Source: Oscillospiraceae bacterium
GTDB lineage: Bacteria > Bacillota > Clostridia > Oscillospirales > Oscillospiraceae
NCBI GenBank assembly: GCA_015067785.1
Contig: SVLR01000011.1
Location: 1 to 60,377, forward strand
Direction of reading: 5' to 3'
DNA: 60,377 nucleotides
The notes under the pieces are model-generated. The model was not told where the DNA came from. It made no database searches and saw nothing but the letters and a program-made list of their open reading frames with translations. The translations under genes and the position numbers were made by a program. How positions within the stretch are numbered: position 1 is the stretch's first letter; each line of letters opens with the position of its first letter. Shown piece after piece: positions 33,695 through 40,474 of this stretch.

Positions 33695-33808
33695 CGTAGG
33701 GAACGGATTTATCCGTTCCGCCACGCTGCTTAACGGGATGTGGAATGCATAAATGCATTCCCTACACCCACTTACGACGGCGCAATTTATAATTTGTAAT
33801 TATTAATT
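33695..33808. repeat. Family F-type repeat and AT-rich heptamers
   Basis: CGTAGGGAACGG-ATT-TATCCGTTCC and GGAATGCATAAATGCATTCCCTAC give two different inner palindromes within one GTAGGG/CCCTAC frame (33697-33772). Then AT-rich heptamer variants reach the stop of the connector gene. Confidence 0.75.
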
Positions 33809-34126
33809 TTAGCTGCCCGCTTCCCAATGGACGATTTTCCCATCGAGTATATAGGGCTTTGCATATGCCACCGACATTGCGCCATTGAGCTCCTGCCAGG
33901 ACCGCACGACCTTGCCCCGACCTTCCACCACCCGGTCGCCTGCCATTACCTGCCGATCATCGGGCACGATCAGAAGGAACTCCCATTTTAAGAAGGTGCC
34001 GAGATCATCCCGCACCAAAACCACCTTTTTTTGCAAATGACAGTCCGGATACTCATAGCGGTGGATCTCCTCCCCCACCTTTCGGTAGACGGTGACGGTC
34101 TGATTACACAGGGGATAATCCATCAT
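33809..34126 (-). CDS. Head-tail connector / completion protein, DUF6751-like
   Basis: 105 residues (MMDYPLCNQTVTVYRKVGEE, ending AYAKPYILDGKIVHWEAGS). Small proteins starting with the same MDYPLCNQTVTVYRK pattern (DUF6751 type) occur at this position in Clostridia prophages; they are head-closure or stopper proteins by analogy with SPP1 gp16. The ATG overlaps the preceding connector stop by 4 bp. Confidence 0.7.
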   Translation of the reverse strand: MMDYPLCNQTVTVYRKVGEEIHRYEYPDCHLQKKVVLVRDDLGTFLKWEFLLIVPDDRQVMAGDRVVEGRGKVVRSWQELNGAMSVAYAKPYILDGKIVHWEAGS

Positions 34127-34449
34127 ACCGTCACCCCCCGGTACAGGTCTAAATACATGGAAGCCTTGCCCACCAGCTCCCGGGACAGTGCCTTGGAATC
34201 CCGATAAGAGACCGTCATCTCCCCCATCCGCACCTGAGAAATACCGCTATGCCGCCGGGAGGCATCATAAATCGTCTCTGCCATGGCGCACAGCGCCATC
34301 CTCTCCGACAGCGCACCGGTGGACTCCACACGGTAAATGCGCTTCATTTTAGAGAGCGCTGCCTCTGCCCGGGCGGCGATATGGGGAAAGGCAGCCTCCG
34401 GTATGGAGCTGCCAAAATAGCTGTCTGTGTAAAATTCATAAGTAAGCAT
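34123..34449 (-). CDS. Head-tail adaptor (gp6-like connector)
   Basis: 108 residues from ATG 34449 (MLTYEFYTDSYFGSSIPEAA). It is helical, with AEAALSKMKRIYRVE, then MALCAMAETIYDASRRHSGI, then KASMYLDLYRGV, consistent with phage DNA-packaging/adaptor proteins of the gp6-like class directly after the capsid gene. A GGGGG tract precedes the chosen start. The alternative ATG at 34464 has no ribosome site. Confidence 0.75.
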   Translation of the reverse strand: MLTYEFYTDSYFGSSIPEAAFPHIAARAEAALSKMKRIYRVESTGALSERMALCAMAETIYDASRRHSGISQVRMGEMTVSYRDSKALSRELVGKASMYLDLYRGVTV

Positions 34450-34464
34450 CGGCAGCGCCCCCAT

Positions 34465-35427
34465 TTAAGCGATGGCGATGCCGCCCAGCACAGCCGCCTT
34501 CAGGGTATTCTTCAGCGCCACGCCTGCCACCAGCTCCACCTCACCGGTCTTAATTGCGCCGGGGGCGGTCAGGTCGGGCATATAGGACTGGATCACGCCG
34601 CTGCCCAGCGGGGAGATGCCGTGGAAGCCGTCCAGACCCAGAGAAACGGCGTAAATGGCAGTCTTGCCGTCCTTGGTCTCGATGACATCCTTCAGATTTT
34701 CGCCGTCAAAGTACTGACCCATATCCACCATAGGTACGCCGGCGTAGGTCTCCACGGTGCGGCCGAAATCATCGGTCTTTCGCTCATAGTAGCCGGCGCG
34801 GCGGGCGATGGCGCGAAGCTTGACGAGCATAGAGCGGTTCATCAGCAGCAGGCTGGGCGTACCGTCGAGAACGCTGAGGAAGCCGTCCATCTCATCTAAG
34901 AAGGCGTTGTAGTTTGCGTCCAGCTCCTGAGAGGTCTTGAGAGAAACCTGAGAGGAAAGCTCGTTCTGTGTACCGGAAAGGAGCTTTCGCAGACCGTCGA
35001 AAGTACCGCCGACGAAGCCCTCCTCATTGCCGGTAGAGCCGTTGATGACCAAATTGTGGAAATAGTTTGCGGTGGCCTTAATTTTCTGCTCCGCCTGAAA
35101 TGCCAGCTCGTCGGCCGCGCCGGAGGTGGACTGGATCACACGGTCCATCTGGAACGCGCCGCCCATAATGATGGCGGAGGTAGTCTTCTTTTCCTTCTTT
35201 GCCTCGCCGGGTGTGTACTCACCGCCCACGGTACGGGTAGACGCGGTGGAGGGGGACTTGAGCTGGATGTAGCCGTAGGTCAGGGTACTGCCGCCGGTGC
35301 CGGGAGAGATGGCGTTGTCAAACACCATATTGTCCAGCAGCAAGCTGCTGCGGCGGAACATATCGATAACCTGCTGATCGACCTTGTCGGCCATGCCGAC
35401 CTTTGCTTCCTGTAATGTAATTGCCAT
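34465..35427 (-). CDS. Major capsid protein
   Basis: 320 residues, consistent with an HK97-fold coat protein lacking a long delta domain. The N-terminus (ITLQEAKVGMADKVDQQVID, then FRRSSLLLDNMVFDN), central LTYGYIQLKSPSTASTRTVG with EYTPGEAKKEK, and the P-domain-like DEMDGFLSVLDGTPSLLLMN resemble coat proteins of Firmicutes siphophages. The segment YYERKTDDFGRTVETYAGVP is strongly conserved in these. It follows a GP20-type scaffold gene, so maturation is probably scaffold-assisted without a separate protease, as none is found. Its stop directly abuts the connector frame. AAAGGAAG precedes ATG 35427. Confidence 0.9.
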   Translation of the reverse strand: MAITLQEAKVGMADKVDQQVIDMFRRSSLLLDNMVFDNAISPGTGGSTLTYGYIQLKSPSTASTRTVGGEYTPGEAKKEKKTTSAIIMGGAFQMDRVIQSTSGAADELAFQAEQKIKATANYFHNLVINGSTGNEEGFVGGTFDGLRKLLSGTQNELSSQVSLKTSQELDANYNAFLDEMDGFLSVLDGTPSLLLMNRSMLVKLRAIARRAGYYERKTDDFGRTVETYAGVPMVDMGQYFDGENLKDVIETKDGKTAIYAVSLGLDGFHGISPLGSGVIQSYMPDLTAPGAIKTGEVELVAGVALKNTLKAAVLGGIAIA

Positions 35428-35433
35428 AATTTT

Positions 35434-35916
35434 TTACTTCCTTTCCTTCATAAAGCGTTGTTTCAGTGCGCCGGCAAGTGTCACCGGCTCTTCTTCCTGA
35501 CGGGGCGTTGCCTCGCCTGTGCCCCGGGCGAACAGGGGCGGTAATTCCTTTCTTTCAAAGAGATAGGGTGCTTCCTCGCGGAGCTTTTCCACAGCCGCCG
35601 TAACGTCCCCTTCCGCACCGTTTTGGAGCGCCTCCATATCCAGCAGGGCGCAGATGGCTTTCTCATTTTTGCCCCTTGCGCCGCGGATGGCATTTTCCAA
35701 GCGGTGAGAAAATGTAAGCTGCCGCAGTGCCGTCTCGTGGCTTTCACGCATCTGCCGCACAGTTTCCTCCCAGGTCTCCTTTTCCGCCAACAGGGACATA
35801 TTTTCGCCCTTTATTTTTTCGATGTCCCTGCCGTTTTCTGCCATAATGGCGTCGATGACCTCTTTTGTGAGCGACATCTCCCCCACCGACAGATTCTGTA
35901 AAAATTCTCGCTTCAT
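35434..35916 (-). CDS. Phage scaffolding protein (GP20 family)
   Basis: 160 residues, highly charged and helical, with a long coiled coil (IMAENGRDIEKIKGENMSL to EETVRQMRESHETALRQLTF). This is followed by the GP20-typical AIRGARGKNEKAICALLDME and EEAPYLFERKE, and a basic tail (GALKQRFMKERK) suited to bind coat protein. It directly precedes the capsid gene, as expected. ATG 35916 with AAAGGAG. Confidence 0.88.
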   Translation of the reverse strand: MKREFLQNLSVGEMSLTKEVIDAIMAENGRDIEKIKGENMSLLAEKETWEETVRQMRESHETALRQLTFSHRLENAIRGARGKNEKAICALLDMEALQNGAEGDVTAAVEKLREEAPYLFERKELPPLFARGTGEATPRQEEEPVTLAGALKQRFMKERK

Positions 35917-35976
35917 ATAAAACTCCTTTCTACGCTTTTTTACGATGGTCGCTTCATCGAATTTTCCTTCCGCACC

Positions 35977-36210
35977 AAAGGCCCCCTTGTGTAAAGGGGG
36001 CTGTCAAAAATCTTTGATTTTTGACTGGGGGATTGTCATCGAAAACCATTGAGATTTATTTCACTGCGCTTTGCAACAACCCCTCCGAGCAAAATCAAAG
36101 ATTTTGCTCACCTCGCCTGCGGGCGAGCCGGTCGCGGCTCTGACAGTCCGCCGGACTGTCATTCACTACCGCGACTGCGCTTCGCTTACCCCTTACACAG
36201 GGGAGGCTTT
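35977..36210. repeat. Family A repeat, long form, supplying the portal gene's 3' end
   Basis: Left half GGCCCCC-TTGTGTAAA-GGGGGC with the GTCAAAAATC stem, a GAAAACCATTGAGATTTATTTC segment, a second AAAATCAAAGATTTTG stem, and a GCGAGCCGGTCGCGGCTC block shared with 17330-17390. The right end CCCCTTACACAGGGGAGG (minus strand) encodes the last five portal residues and its stop. Confidence 0.85.
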
Positions 36211-37476
36211 TTCCGCTATCATATACTTCCTCTTTATCTCCGCCCGTTCTTCTTCCGTCTCGCAGGGCATATTAAACCGCCAGCCCAGCGCCACCTCCGG
36301 GGCGATGAGCCCGGCCTTCACCATCTCCATATACTCCGCCCAGGTCTTATCCTCATCGAAAAGCACACCGTTGCCCCAGTCGAAAACTACCTCCTCGCTG
36401 ACCTTCGGCAGGCGGTACATCCGGGAAAGCAGATTACACAGGACAGCCGTCTCCCGCGCCGCCTGCTCCCAAACCTGCTGACAGGAGATGACCAGCAAAT
36501 TAAAATCCGCCGCGCTGGAGGTGATCTCGGTGGCGGTGCGGTCTTCAATTTGGGCATCGCTGAGCATACCCCGGCGCAGACCGATGATGCTCTCCACATT
36601 TCTGAGGTATTCCTGCTTCCGGGCAAGGTAAGATTCTTCTCTCAGCTTAGGAGAAAACACGGTAATCCCCACATTTTCCGGACCCTCATCCAGTCCCACA
36701 AAGAGGTGATCGGAAAGCCCTTTTTCTCCGTCGATAAGATCCGCGGAGGCAAACACACGGCTCTCGCCCCTTGTAAACTCCCCGCAAAGCTGTTCCTCAT
36801 TTTTGTCGATGTTGCGAATGAGATCGATCGCCGGGGCAAAGATCGCAACGCCGTCGTGGGAGCCGTCCACGCAGTTTAAGATGGGTACCTTCATCTGTAT
36901 CAGTCCCAAGCCGGGAAGCTCCTCAAAGCGGTACTTTTCCGCCAGTCCCTCGTAAAGGGGATGGCCGGAAAGGGAGACAGGCGCGCCAAGGGTGTCCCCA
37001 TCGGTGGAGCGGTAAAGGGTATTTTGAATGACTAAGCTGTCTCCCTCTACGGTGCGCCGCTCCAACAGAGTGTAGTGGTGCTTGCCGTAGACACTTTTTT
37101 CCGCTGTGCCGATGTCCGAGGGTCTGCCGTCGGCATCTCTGCCGAAGACCAGTACATTCTGCCTTGGCACAAGGGTATAAGAAAACCCTGTCTCGGTGGG
37201 ACAGGGCTTTATATAACATTCGCCGCTCATCAGGAGCTTTTGCATTGCCTCCCGCCCCATCCGGGTCAGGGGCAGCAGCGCCGGGTCACAGGTCACCTGA
37301 CACTCCCCGAAAATGGCAGACACTAACTTACTTACCACCGTGTAGGCAATGCGCTGACAGGGATCTCCCTCCCCCGTGCCGTAATAAAGTGCCTCCCAAT
37401 CCTCCATTGCCTGCCGCATTTTCCGGGAGGTCTTGTCCGCCGCCCCAAAGGCGGTCTCATACTGATAGATGCTCAT
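36193..37476 (-). CDS. Portal protein (SPP1 gp6-like family)
   Basis: 427 residues of the phage portal family: FGAADKTSRKMRQAMEDWEA near the N-terminus, then RIAYTVVSKLVSAIFGE, then LRNVESIIGLRRGMLSDAQI. ATEITSSAADFNLLVISCQQ follows, and late NMPCETEEERAEIKRK. It forms the dodecameric DNA gate at the capsid vertex and docks the terminase. The final residues KASPV and the TAA stop are read from the outer hairpin of a family A repeat (AAAGCCTCCCCTGTGTAA), exactly as in TerL. ATG 37476 lies just inside a family A flank, with GAGGTATAAA upstream. Confidence 0.9.
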   Translation of the reverse strand: MSIYQYETAFGAADKTSRKMRQAMEDWEALYYGTGEGDPCQRIAYTVVSKLVSAIFGECQVTCDPALLPLTRMGREAMQKLLMSGECYIKPCPTETGFSYTLVPRQNVLVFGRDADGRPSDIGTAEKSVYGKHHYTLLERRTVEGDSLVIQNTLYRSTDGDTLGAPVSLSGHPLYEGLAEKYRFEELPGLGLIQMKVPILNCVDGSHDGVAIFAPAIDLIRNIDKNEEQLCGEFTRGESRVFASADLIDGEKGLSDHLFVGLDEGPENVGITVFSPKLREESYLARKQEYLRNVESIIGLRRGMLSDAQIEDRTATEITSSAADFNLLVISCQQVWEQAARETAVLCNLLSRMYRLPKVSEEVVFDWGNGVLFDEDKTWAEYMEMVKAGLIAPEVALGWRFNMPCETEEERAEIKRKYMIAEKASPV

Positions 37477-37509
37477 TTTTATACCTCACTTTCATTTTTC
37501 CACCGCACC

Positions 37510-37624
37510 AAAGGCCCCCTTGTGTAAAGGGGGCTGTCAAAAATCTCTGATTTTTGACTGGGGGATTGTCAACCCCTCCGTCGACCTGATCGGTCGACAC
37601 CTCCCCTTACACAGGGGAGGCTTT
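37510..37624. repeat. Family A repeat between portal and TerL, supplying the TerL stop
   Basis: Left half with the GTCAAAAATC stem; right half with a different inner palindrome, GTCGACC-TGAT-CGGTCGAC. The right outer hairpin read on the minus strand is AAAGCCTCCCCTGTGTAA and ends TerL. Confidence 0.9.
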
Positions 37625-38806
37625 CCTGCCTAATACTGTCGTGCAAAAATACCGAATATCATCCATGGCGTGGTCGTTCTCCTTTACCGGCGCATCCTTC
37701 CCCTCCTCCCAGACATAAAGCGAAAACTCCCGGATGGTATCCCTGCATTCCTCGGTAAACTGCAGCACCCCACGCTCCAAAAAAGATGCCACCGTCTGGA
37801 TCCCCGGCAGCACCTTATTTTTCGCCCGGCGCACAGAAAAATGCCCATATCTGCGGATCAGCGTAATAAACGATGCCGCCGAGGGGTCAACGACGATCTG
37901 CTGTACCGGCTTGTCCCCGGCTAAGCGCAGGATCGCCCGGTAGTACTCCTCATCGGTAAGGCTTCTTCCCTTTTCCCGCCCATTATAGTAATACTCCCGG
38001 ACACGAACCGCCCTACCGTCCCCCACGCACCAAAGCCCGGCAGAGAAGGGATTTTGTGTGCCGTAGTCTACAGATATGTAGTATTTTCCCTCGGGGATGG
38101 ACGCGGTAATATGCTTCTCCGGGCGAAAATCATAGATAAGCCCCTCAGCCGCGCACCAGATGCCCCGGACATAGCGGTCATAAAAAACACCCTGGTAAAG
38201 CCGCTCATACCGCTGCCGGATAGCGCTGTCCAGTCCGGGGTTATCTTCCATTGTAAAGTGGAGATGCAGGGCGTTCTTTTTATCTGCCCTGCAGATCCAC
38301 TCTTTATAAAACCAATGCTCCGGCCCAGCCGGGTTGCAGTTAAACCACATTTTGCTGCCCGGCACAGAGCACCGGGCGCAGACCTGCTCCACAAAGGACC
38401 TTGGCATCAGCGCTGCCTCGTCCAGCAGCACCCCCGCAAGGGTAATGCCCTGGACCGTCATATAGGAGCTTTCGTCCTGACCGCCAAAGAGGTAGTAGGT
38501 GTTTACCCTGTCCCCAAGCCGAACGGTGAGCTTATTCTCCCCCCGATGCTCGGTGACGGCAAAGGGCGGTCCCAGCCAAGTGGGAAGCTGGAGGATGATG
38601 TTTCGCCTGAGCGCCGACACGCTCTTGCCGCAAATGCCAAACACCTGATTATCAAAGACAGCCATACTCCACAGGAAAAAGCCGCCCACCATAGACCGGG
38701 TCTTGCCGGAGCGCACCGCGCCGTCGCAGATAATGGCATCATAATTCTTAAGACCGGGTCTGTTCCACCAGGTCAGCGCCAGCATCTGTTTGCGGCTGAA
38801 TGTCAT
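37607..38806 (-). CDS. terL: Terminase large subunit (DNA-packaging ATPase/nuclease)
   Basis: 399 residues. ATPase: Walker A-like GAVRSGKT (29-36), Walker B VLLDE (126-130), coupling motif FNCNP (155-159). RNase H-like nuclease: Asp247 (SVDYGT), Asp307 (VVDPS) and Asp382/383 (HAMDD). All key residues are present, so packaging should be functional. I chose ATG 38806 (GAGGAGG at 9 nt); it overlaps TerS by 59 bp. The C-terminus KASPV plus stop comes from a family A repeat. Whether packaging is site-specific or headful cannot be told from this sequence; in gene transfer agents it is non-specific. Confidence 0.94.
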   Translation of the reverse strand: MTFSRKQMLALTWWNRPGLKNYDAIICDGAVRSGKTRSMVGGFFLWSMAVFDNQVFGICGKSVSALRRNIILQLPTWLGPPFAVTEHRGENKLTVRLGDRVNTYYLFGGQDESSYMTVQGITLAGVLLDEAALMPRSFVEQVCARCSVPGSKMWFNCNPAGPEHWFYKEWICRADKKNALHLHFTMEDNPGLDSAIRQRYERLYQGVFYDRYVRGIWCAAEGLIYDFRPEKHITASIPEGKYYISVDYGTQNPFSAGLWCVGDGRAVRVREYYYNGREKGRSLTDEEYYRAILRLAGDKPVQQIVVDPSAASFITLIRRYGHFSVRRAKNKVLPGIQTVASFLERGVLQFTEECRDTIREFSLYVWEEGKDAPVKENDHAMDDIRYFCTTVLGRKASPV

Positions 38807-39143
38807 AAAGGTCAACCTCCTCTCCGGTGGCGGCAAGGACCGCCTCCATAAGTCCCGGGGCGCTCTCGTCAGGCATTGCCGCCCCGCCGAAAAGACCCAC
38901 TGCCTTTCCGAGCAGCTCCAGGGCCTTTAATTTGTCGTAGAACTTGACCTTCACCCCGGAGGCGGTCTTTTCCACCTGACAGATGGCAGCCGCCTGGTTG
39001 GGCGTCAGCTTTTTGCCGTCTTTTAGAACGATCTCGCCGTTCTCCACAAATAAATAATTGGTCACCCGGGCAAATCCCACAGCAACCAATTCGTTTAAGA
39101 TATTCTCTTTTGAAATCTTCTTATGCCTTCCCAAATAAACCAC
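38748..39143 (-). CDS. terS: Terminase small subunit
   Basis: About 131 residues, with a helical middle and the C-terminal KVKFYDKLKALELLGKAVGL segment typical of Terminase_2 type small subunits. The N-terminus (YLGRHKKISKENILNELVAV) is shorter than in usual TerS, and the classic LTPKQ-type DNA-binding helix-turn-helix is not obvious. A shortened or altered DNA-recognition domain is what gene transfer agents often show. The start is uncertain: GTG 39143 or TTG 39134 (GGGTGG upstream of the latter). It is the first gene of the cluster. Confidence 0.72.
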   Translation of the reverse strand: MVYLGRHKKISKENILNELVAVGFARVTNYLFVENGEIVLKDGKKLTPNQAAAICQVEKTASGVKVKFYDKLKALELLGKAVGLFGGAAMPDESAPGLMEAVLAATGEEVDLYDIQPQTDAGADLVEQTRS

Positions 39144-39196
39144 CCTTCTTTCGTCCTTCCTCGTCCTTCCTCTGTCCTCCTGCGCGCAGCGCCCAA

Positions 39197-39498
39197 CCCC
39201 CTCCCCCCGGGGGAGGGTGGTTTTTGCTTCGCAAAAACCGGGTGAGGAATGCGGGCGATAATGTTCTGTATTCGCATTTGTGCAGACCTACTCTGCACGC
39301 CGTTCCTCATCCGGCTTCACTTACGTTCAGCCACCTTCCCCCCGGGGGGAGGGTTTTCCAACTCTGAATTGTCAATTGTCAATTCCGTCTCCCCCACTGT
39401 CATCCTGAGCGACCGAAGGGAGTCGAAGGATCCGTTCCCTACAAATCCATCACGCAGTGATACCTCAACTCTGAATTGTCAACTGTCAACTGTCAACT
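39197..39498. repeat. Family C (phage-cluster subtype, copy 3), heptamers and half family B
   Basis: 39197-39353 is the third copy of the subtype with the GATAATGTTCTGTATTCGC interior. Heptamers lie at 39367-39385 and 39474-39498, and a left half of family B at 39399-39436. This lies between the likely promoter and TerS, so it would form most of a leader of about 365 nt. No gene is seen. Confidence 0.85.
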
Positions 39499-39516
39499 CC
39501 CATCATCCACAATAGC

Positions 39517-39612
39517 ATTATACCACACTTTTCCCAAAAAATCTTCCCATTTTTTTCCCATTTTCATTTTTTCAAAATCCCGAAAAGGCGCACGGCGTCT
39601 ACACTTTTCGCC
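39517..39612 (-). promoter_or_regulatory. Promoter region pointing into the phage cluster (mirror copy L)
   Basis: Minus strand TGTGGTATAATG gives an extended -10 (TATAAT at 39522-39517) without a good -35. Upstream are TGGGAA boxes 11 bp apart (39549-39544 and 39560-39555), an extra one at 39536-39531, and AAGTGTAGACGC further up (about 39607). The same ordered elements at the same spacing occur on the plus strand at 40340-40438. The 27-bp distance from the nearer shared TGGGAA box to the -10 is identical. It probably depends on an activator. Confidence 0.65.
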
Positions 39613-39656
39613 CCTCCCCAAAAATCGCCGGTTTTTTTCTTCCCATCGTCCCCCCT

Positions 39657-40004
39657 CGTCGGGGACGGGTTTCCCGTCCCGCCAAAGCCTCCCTTGTGCA
39701 AAGGGAGGTGGCAAAAATCTCTGATTTTTGACGGAGGGATTGTCATTTATCCTACTTTATCAATCCCCCAGTCTCGCATACGCTCGACAGCCCTGCCGGG
39801 CCCGCGCCCCTTTTGTCCGCGTTGCGGACATTTTCCCCGCTAACGGGGAAATCTACCCTTTACACAAGGGGGCCTTTTCTTTTCCGCACCCTCGTCCCCC
39901 TCGTAGGGGCGATTCACGAATCGCCCGCGGGCGGCGAAGCGCCGCCCCTACAACCTCTATCGATGGTGCATAATTGTCCATTGTCCATTTTCCATTGTCA
40001 ATTT
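39657..40004. repeat. Family F, family A (long), family F and heptamers
   Basis: 39660-39683 family F (GGGGACGGG-TTT-CCCGTCCC). 39684-39878 family A with extra inner stems (GTCCGCG-TT-GCGGAC; TTTCCCCGC-TAA-CGGGGAAA). 39901-39952 family F with two stems (GGCGATTCACGAATCGCC and GGGCGGCG-AA-GCGCCGCCC). Heptamers at 39970-40004. Nothing else is seen between the cluster promoter and tRNA-Val. Confidence 0.8.
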
Positions 40005-40016
40005 TATTTTTGTCTC

Positions 40017-40044
40017 TTGACAATTTGAAATCCTGTGATACAAT
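40017..40044 (+). promoter_or_regulatory. tRNA-Val promoter
   Basis: TTGACA (40017-40022), 16 bp, TACAAT (40039-40044), with TGTGA before the -10. Confidence 0.75.
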
Positions 40045-40057
40045 AAGTAAGCTATTC

Positions 40058-40134
40058 GGAGGCTTAGCTCAGCTGGTTAGAGCGCATGCTTCACACGCAT
40101 GAGGTCGACGGTTCGAGTCCGCCAGTCTCCACCA
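40058..40134 (+). tRNA. tRNA-Val (anticodon CAC)
   Basis: Acceptor GGAGGCT / AGTCTCC, discriminator A and encoded CCA. D arm GCTC-AGCTGGTTA-GAGC; anticodon stem CATGC/GCATG with loop TTCACAC, anticodon CAC at 40092-40094. T arm CGACGGTTCGAGTCCGCCAG is a slightly unusual fit. Confidence 0.93.
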
Positions 40135-40169
40135 AAAAGAACACCACCCGAATGGGTGGTGTTCTTTTT
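40134..40169 (+). terminator. tRNA-Val terminator
   Basis: Sixteen-bp arms AAAAAGAACACCACCC and GGGTGGTGTTCTTTTT around a GAAT loop. Confidence 0.9.
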
Positions 40170-40178
40170 GGTACTTGC

Positions 40179-40268
40179 GGACTCGAAGATCTAAATGCAA
40201 CGCGGACGAGCGTTGCCGCCGAGGGCTGGACCGAGGCGAACAACAAAAAACGAGTCCGTCCAGTCTCT
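40179..40268 (+). other. Structured element behind tRNA-Val with a copy of the tRNA 3' end
   Basis: GGACTCGAA (40179-40187) is the exact complement of the tRNA T-arm TTCGAGTCC (40112-40120). CAACG-N8-CGTTG forms an inner hairpin. CGAGTCCGTCCAGTCTCT (40251-40268) nearly repeats the tRNA 3' end CGAGTCCGCCAGTCTCC (40114-40130). The layout suggests a remnant of a tRNA-site insertion or a folded RNA; no coding potential is evident. Confidence 0.5.
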
Positions 40269-40339
40269 ATCTCCGTATTCTACCCATCCGCTCTCCCGCC
40301 CGCTTTTCACCAAGAAAAAAACACGGTCATTTCCCGCGA

Positions 40340-40438
40340 GGTGCCAAAAGTGTAGACGCAGAGCCACTTTTCAGCGTTTTTGATGAAAGGAAAATGGGAA
40401 AAAAGTGGGAAGATTTTTTCCCGGGCATGTGGTATAAT
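40340..40438 (+). promoter_or_regulatory. Promoter region of the DUF6291 gene (mirror copy R)
   Basis: AAAAGTGTAGACGC (about 40347-40360), TGGGAA boxes at 40395-40400 and 40406-40411, then GATTTTTT and TGTGGTATAATG (TATAAT 40433-40438). It aligns over about 95 bp with the minus strand of 39517-39612, roughly three-quarters identical by eye, with one single-base gap. Confidence 0.65.
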
Positions 40439-40474
40439 GTAGCTGTAAAACATAACCGAAAAGGAGATTTACTT

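Larger units (their letters stand above)
23848..39612 (-). mobile_element. Minimal tailed-phage particle cluster, candidate gene transfer agent or domesticated prophage
   Basis: Eighteen intact minus-strand genes in phage order: TerS, TerL, portal, GP20 scaffold, capsid, two connectors, tail completion, tail tube, two tail-assembly genes, short tape measure, DUF6711, tail tip, DUF859, holin, BppU, fibre-like, XkdX-sized gene and endolysin. Most neighbours overlap by 4-8 bp or lie a few bp apart, except where host repeats sit between them. No integrase, excisionase, repressor, replication, nucleotide-metabolism or methylase gene is visible in the 15.3 kb. Base and codon use resemble the host. 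The size and gene set resemble gene transfer agents; a decayed prophage whose structural block survived is the alternative. Confidence 0.7.

Noticed and set aside
23848..39143. Tail-like bacteriocin (R- or F-type tailocin) instead of a DNA-packaging particle
   Set aside because: Capsid, scaffold, portal and an apparently intact terminase are all present, which tailocins lack.
23848..39143. Recently integrated active prophage
   Set aside because: No integrase, repressor or replication genes are found inside, and host repeats fill its gaps. It cannot be fully excluded that missing modules lie elsewhere.
39728..39973. Plus-strand open frames between TerS and tRNA-Val
   Set aside because: They read through families A and F; start and stop lie in repeat hairpins and there is no ribosome site.
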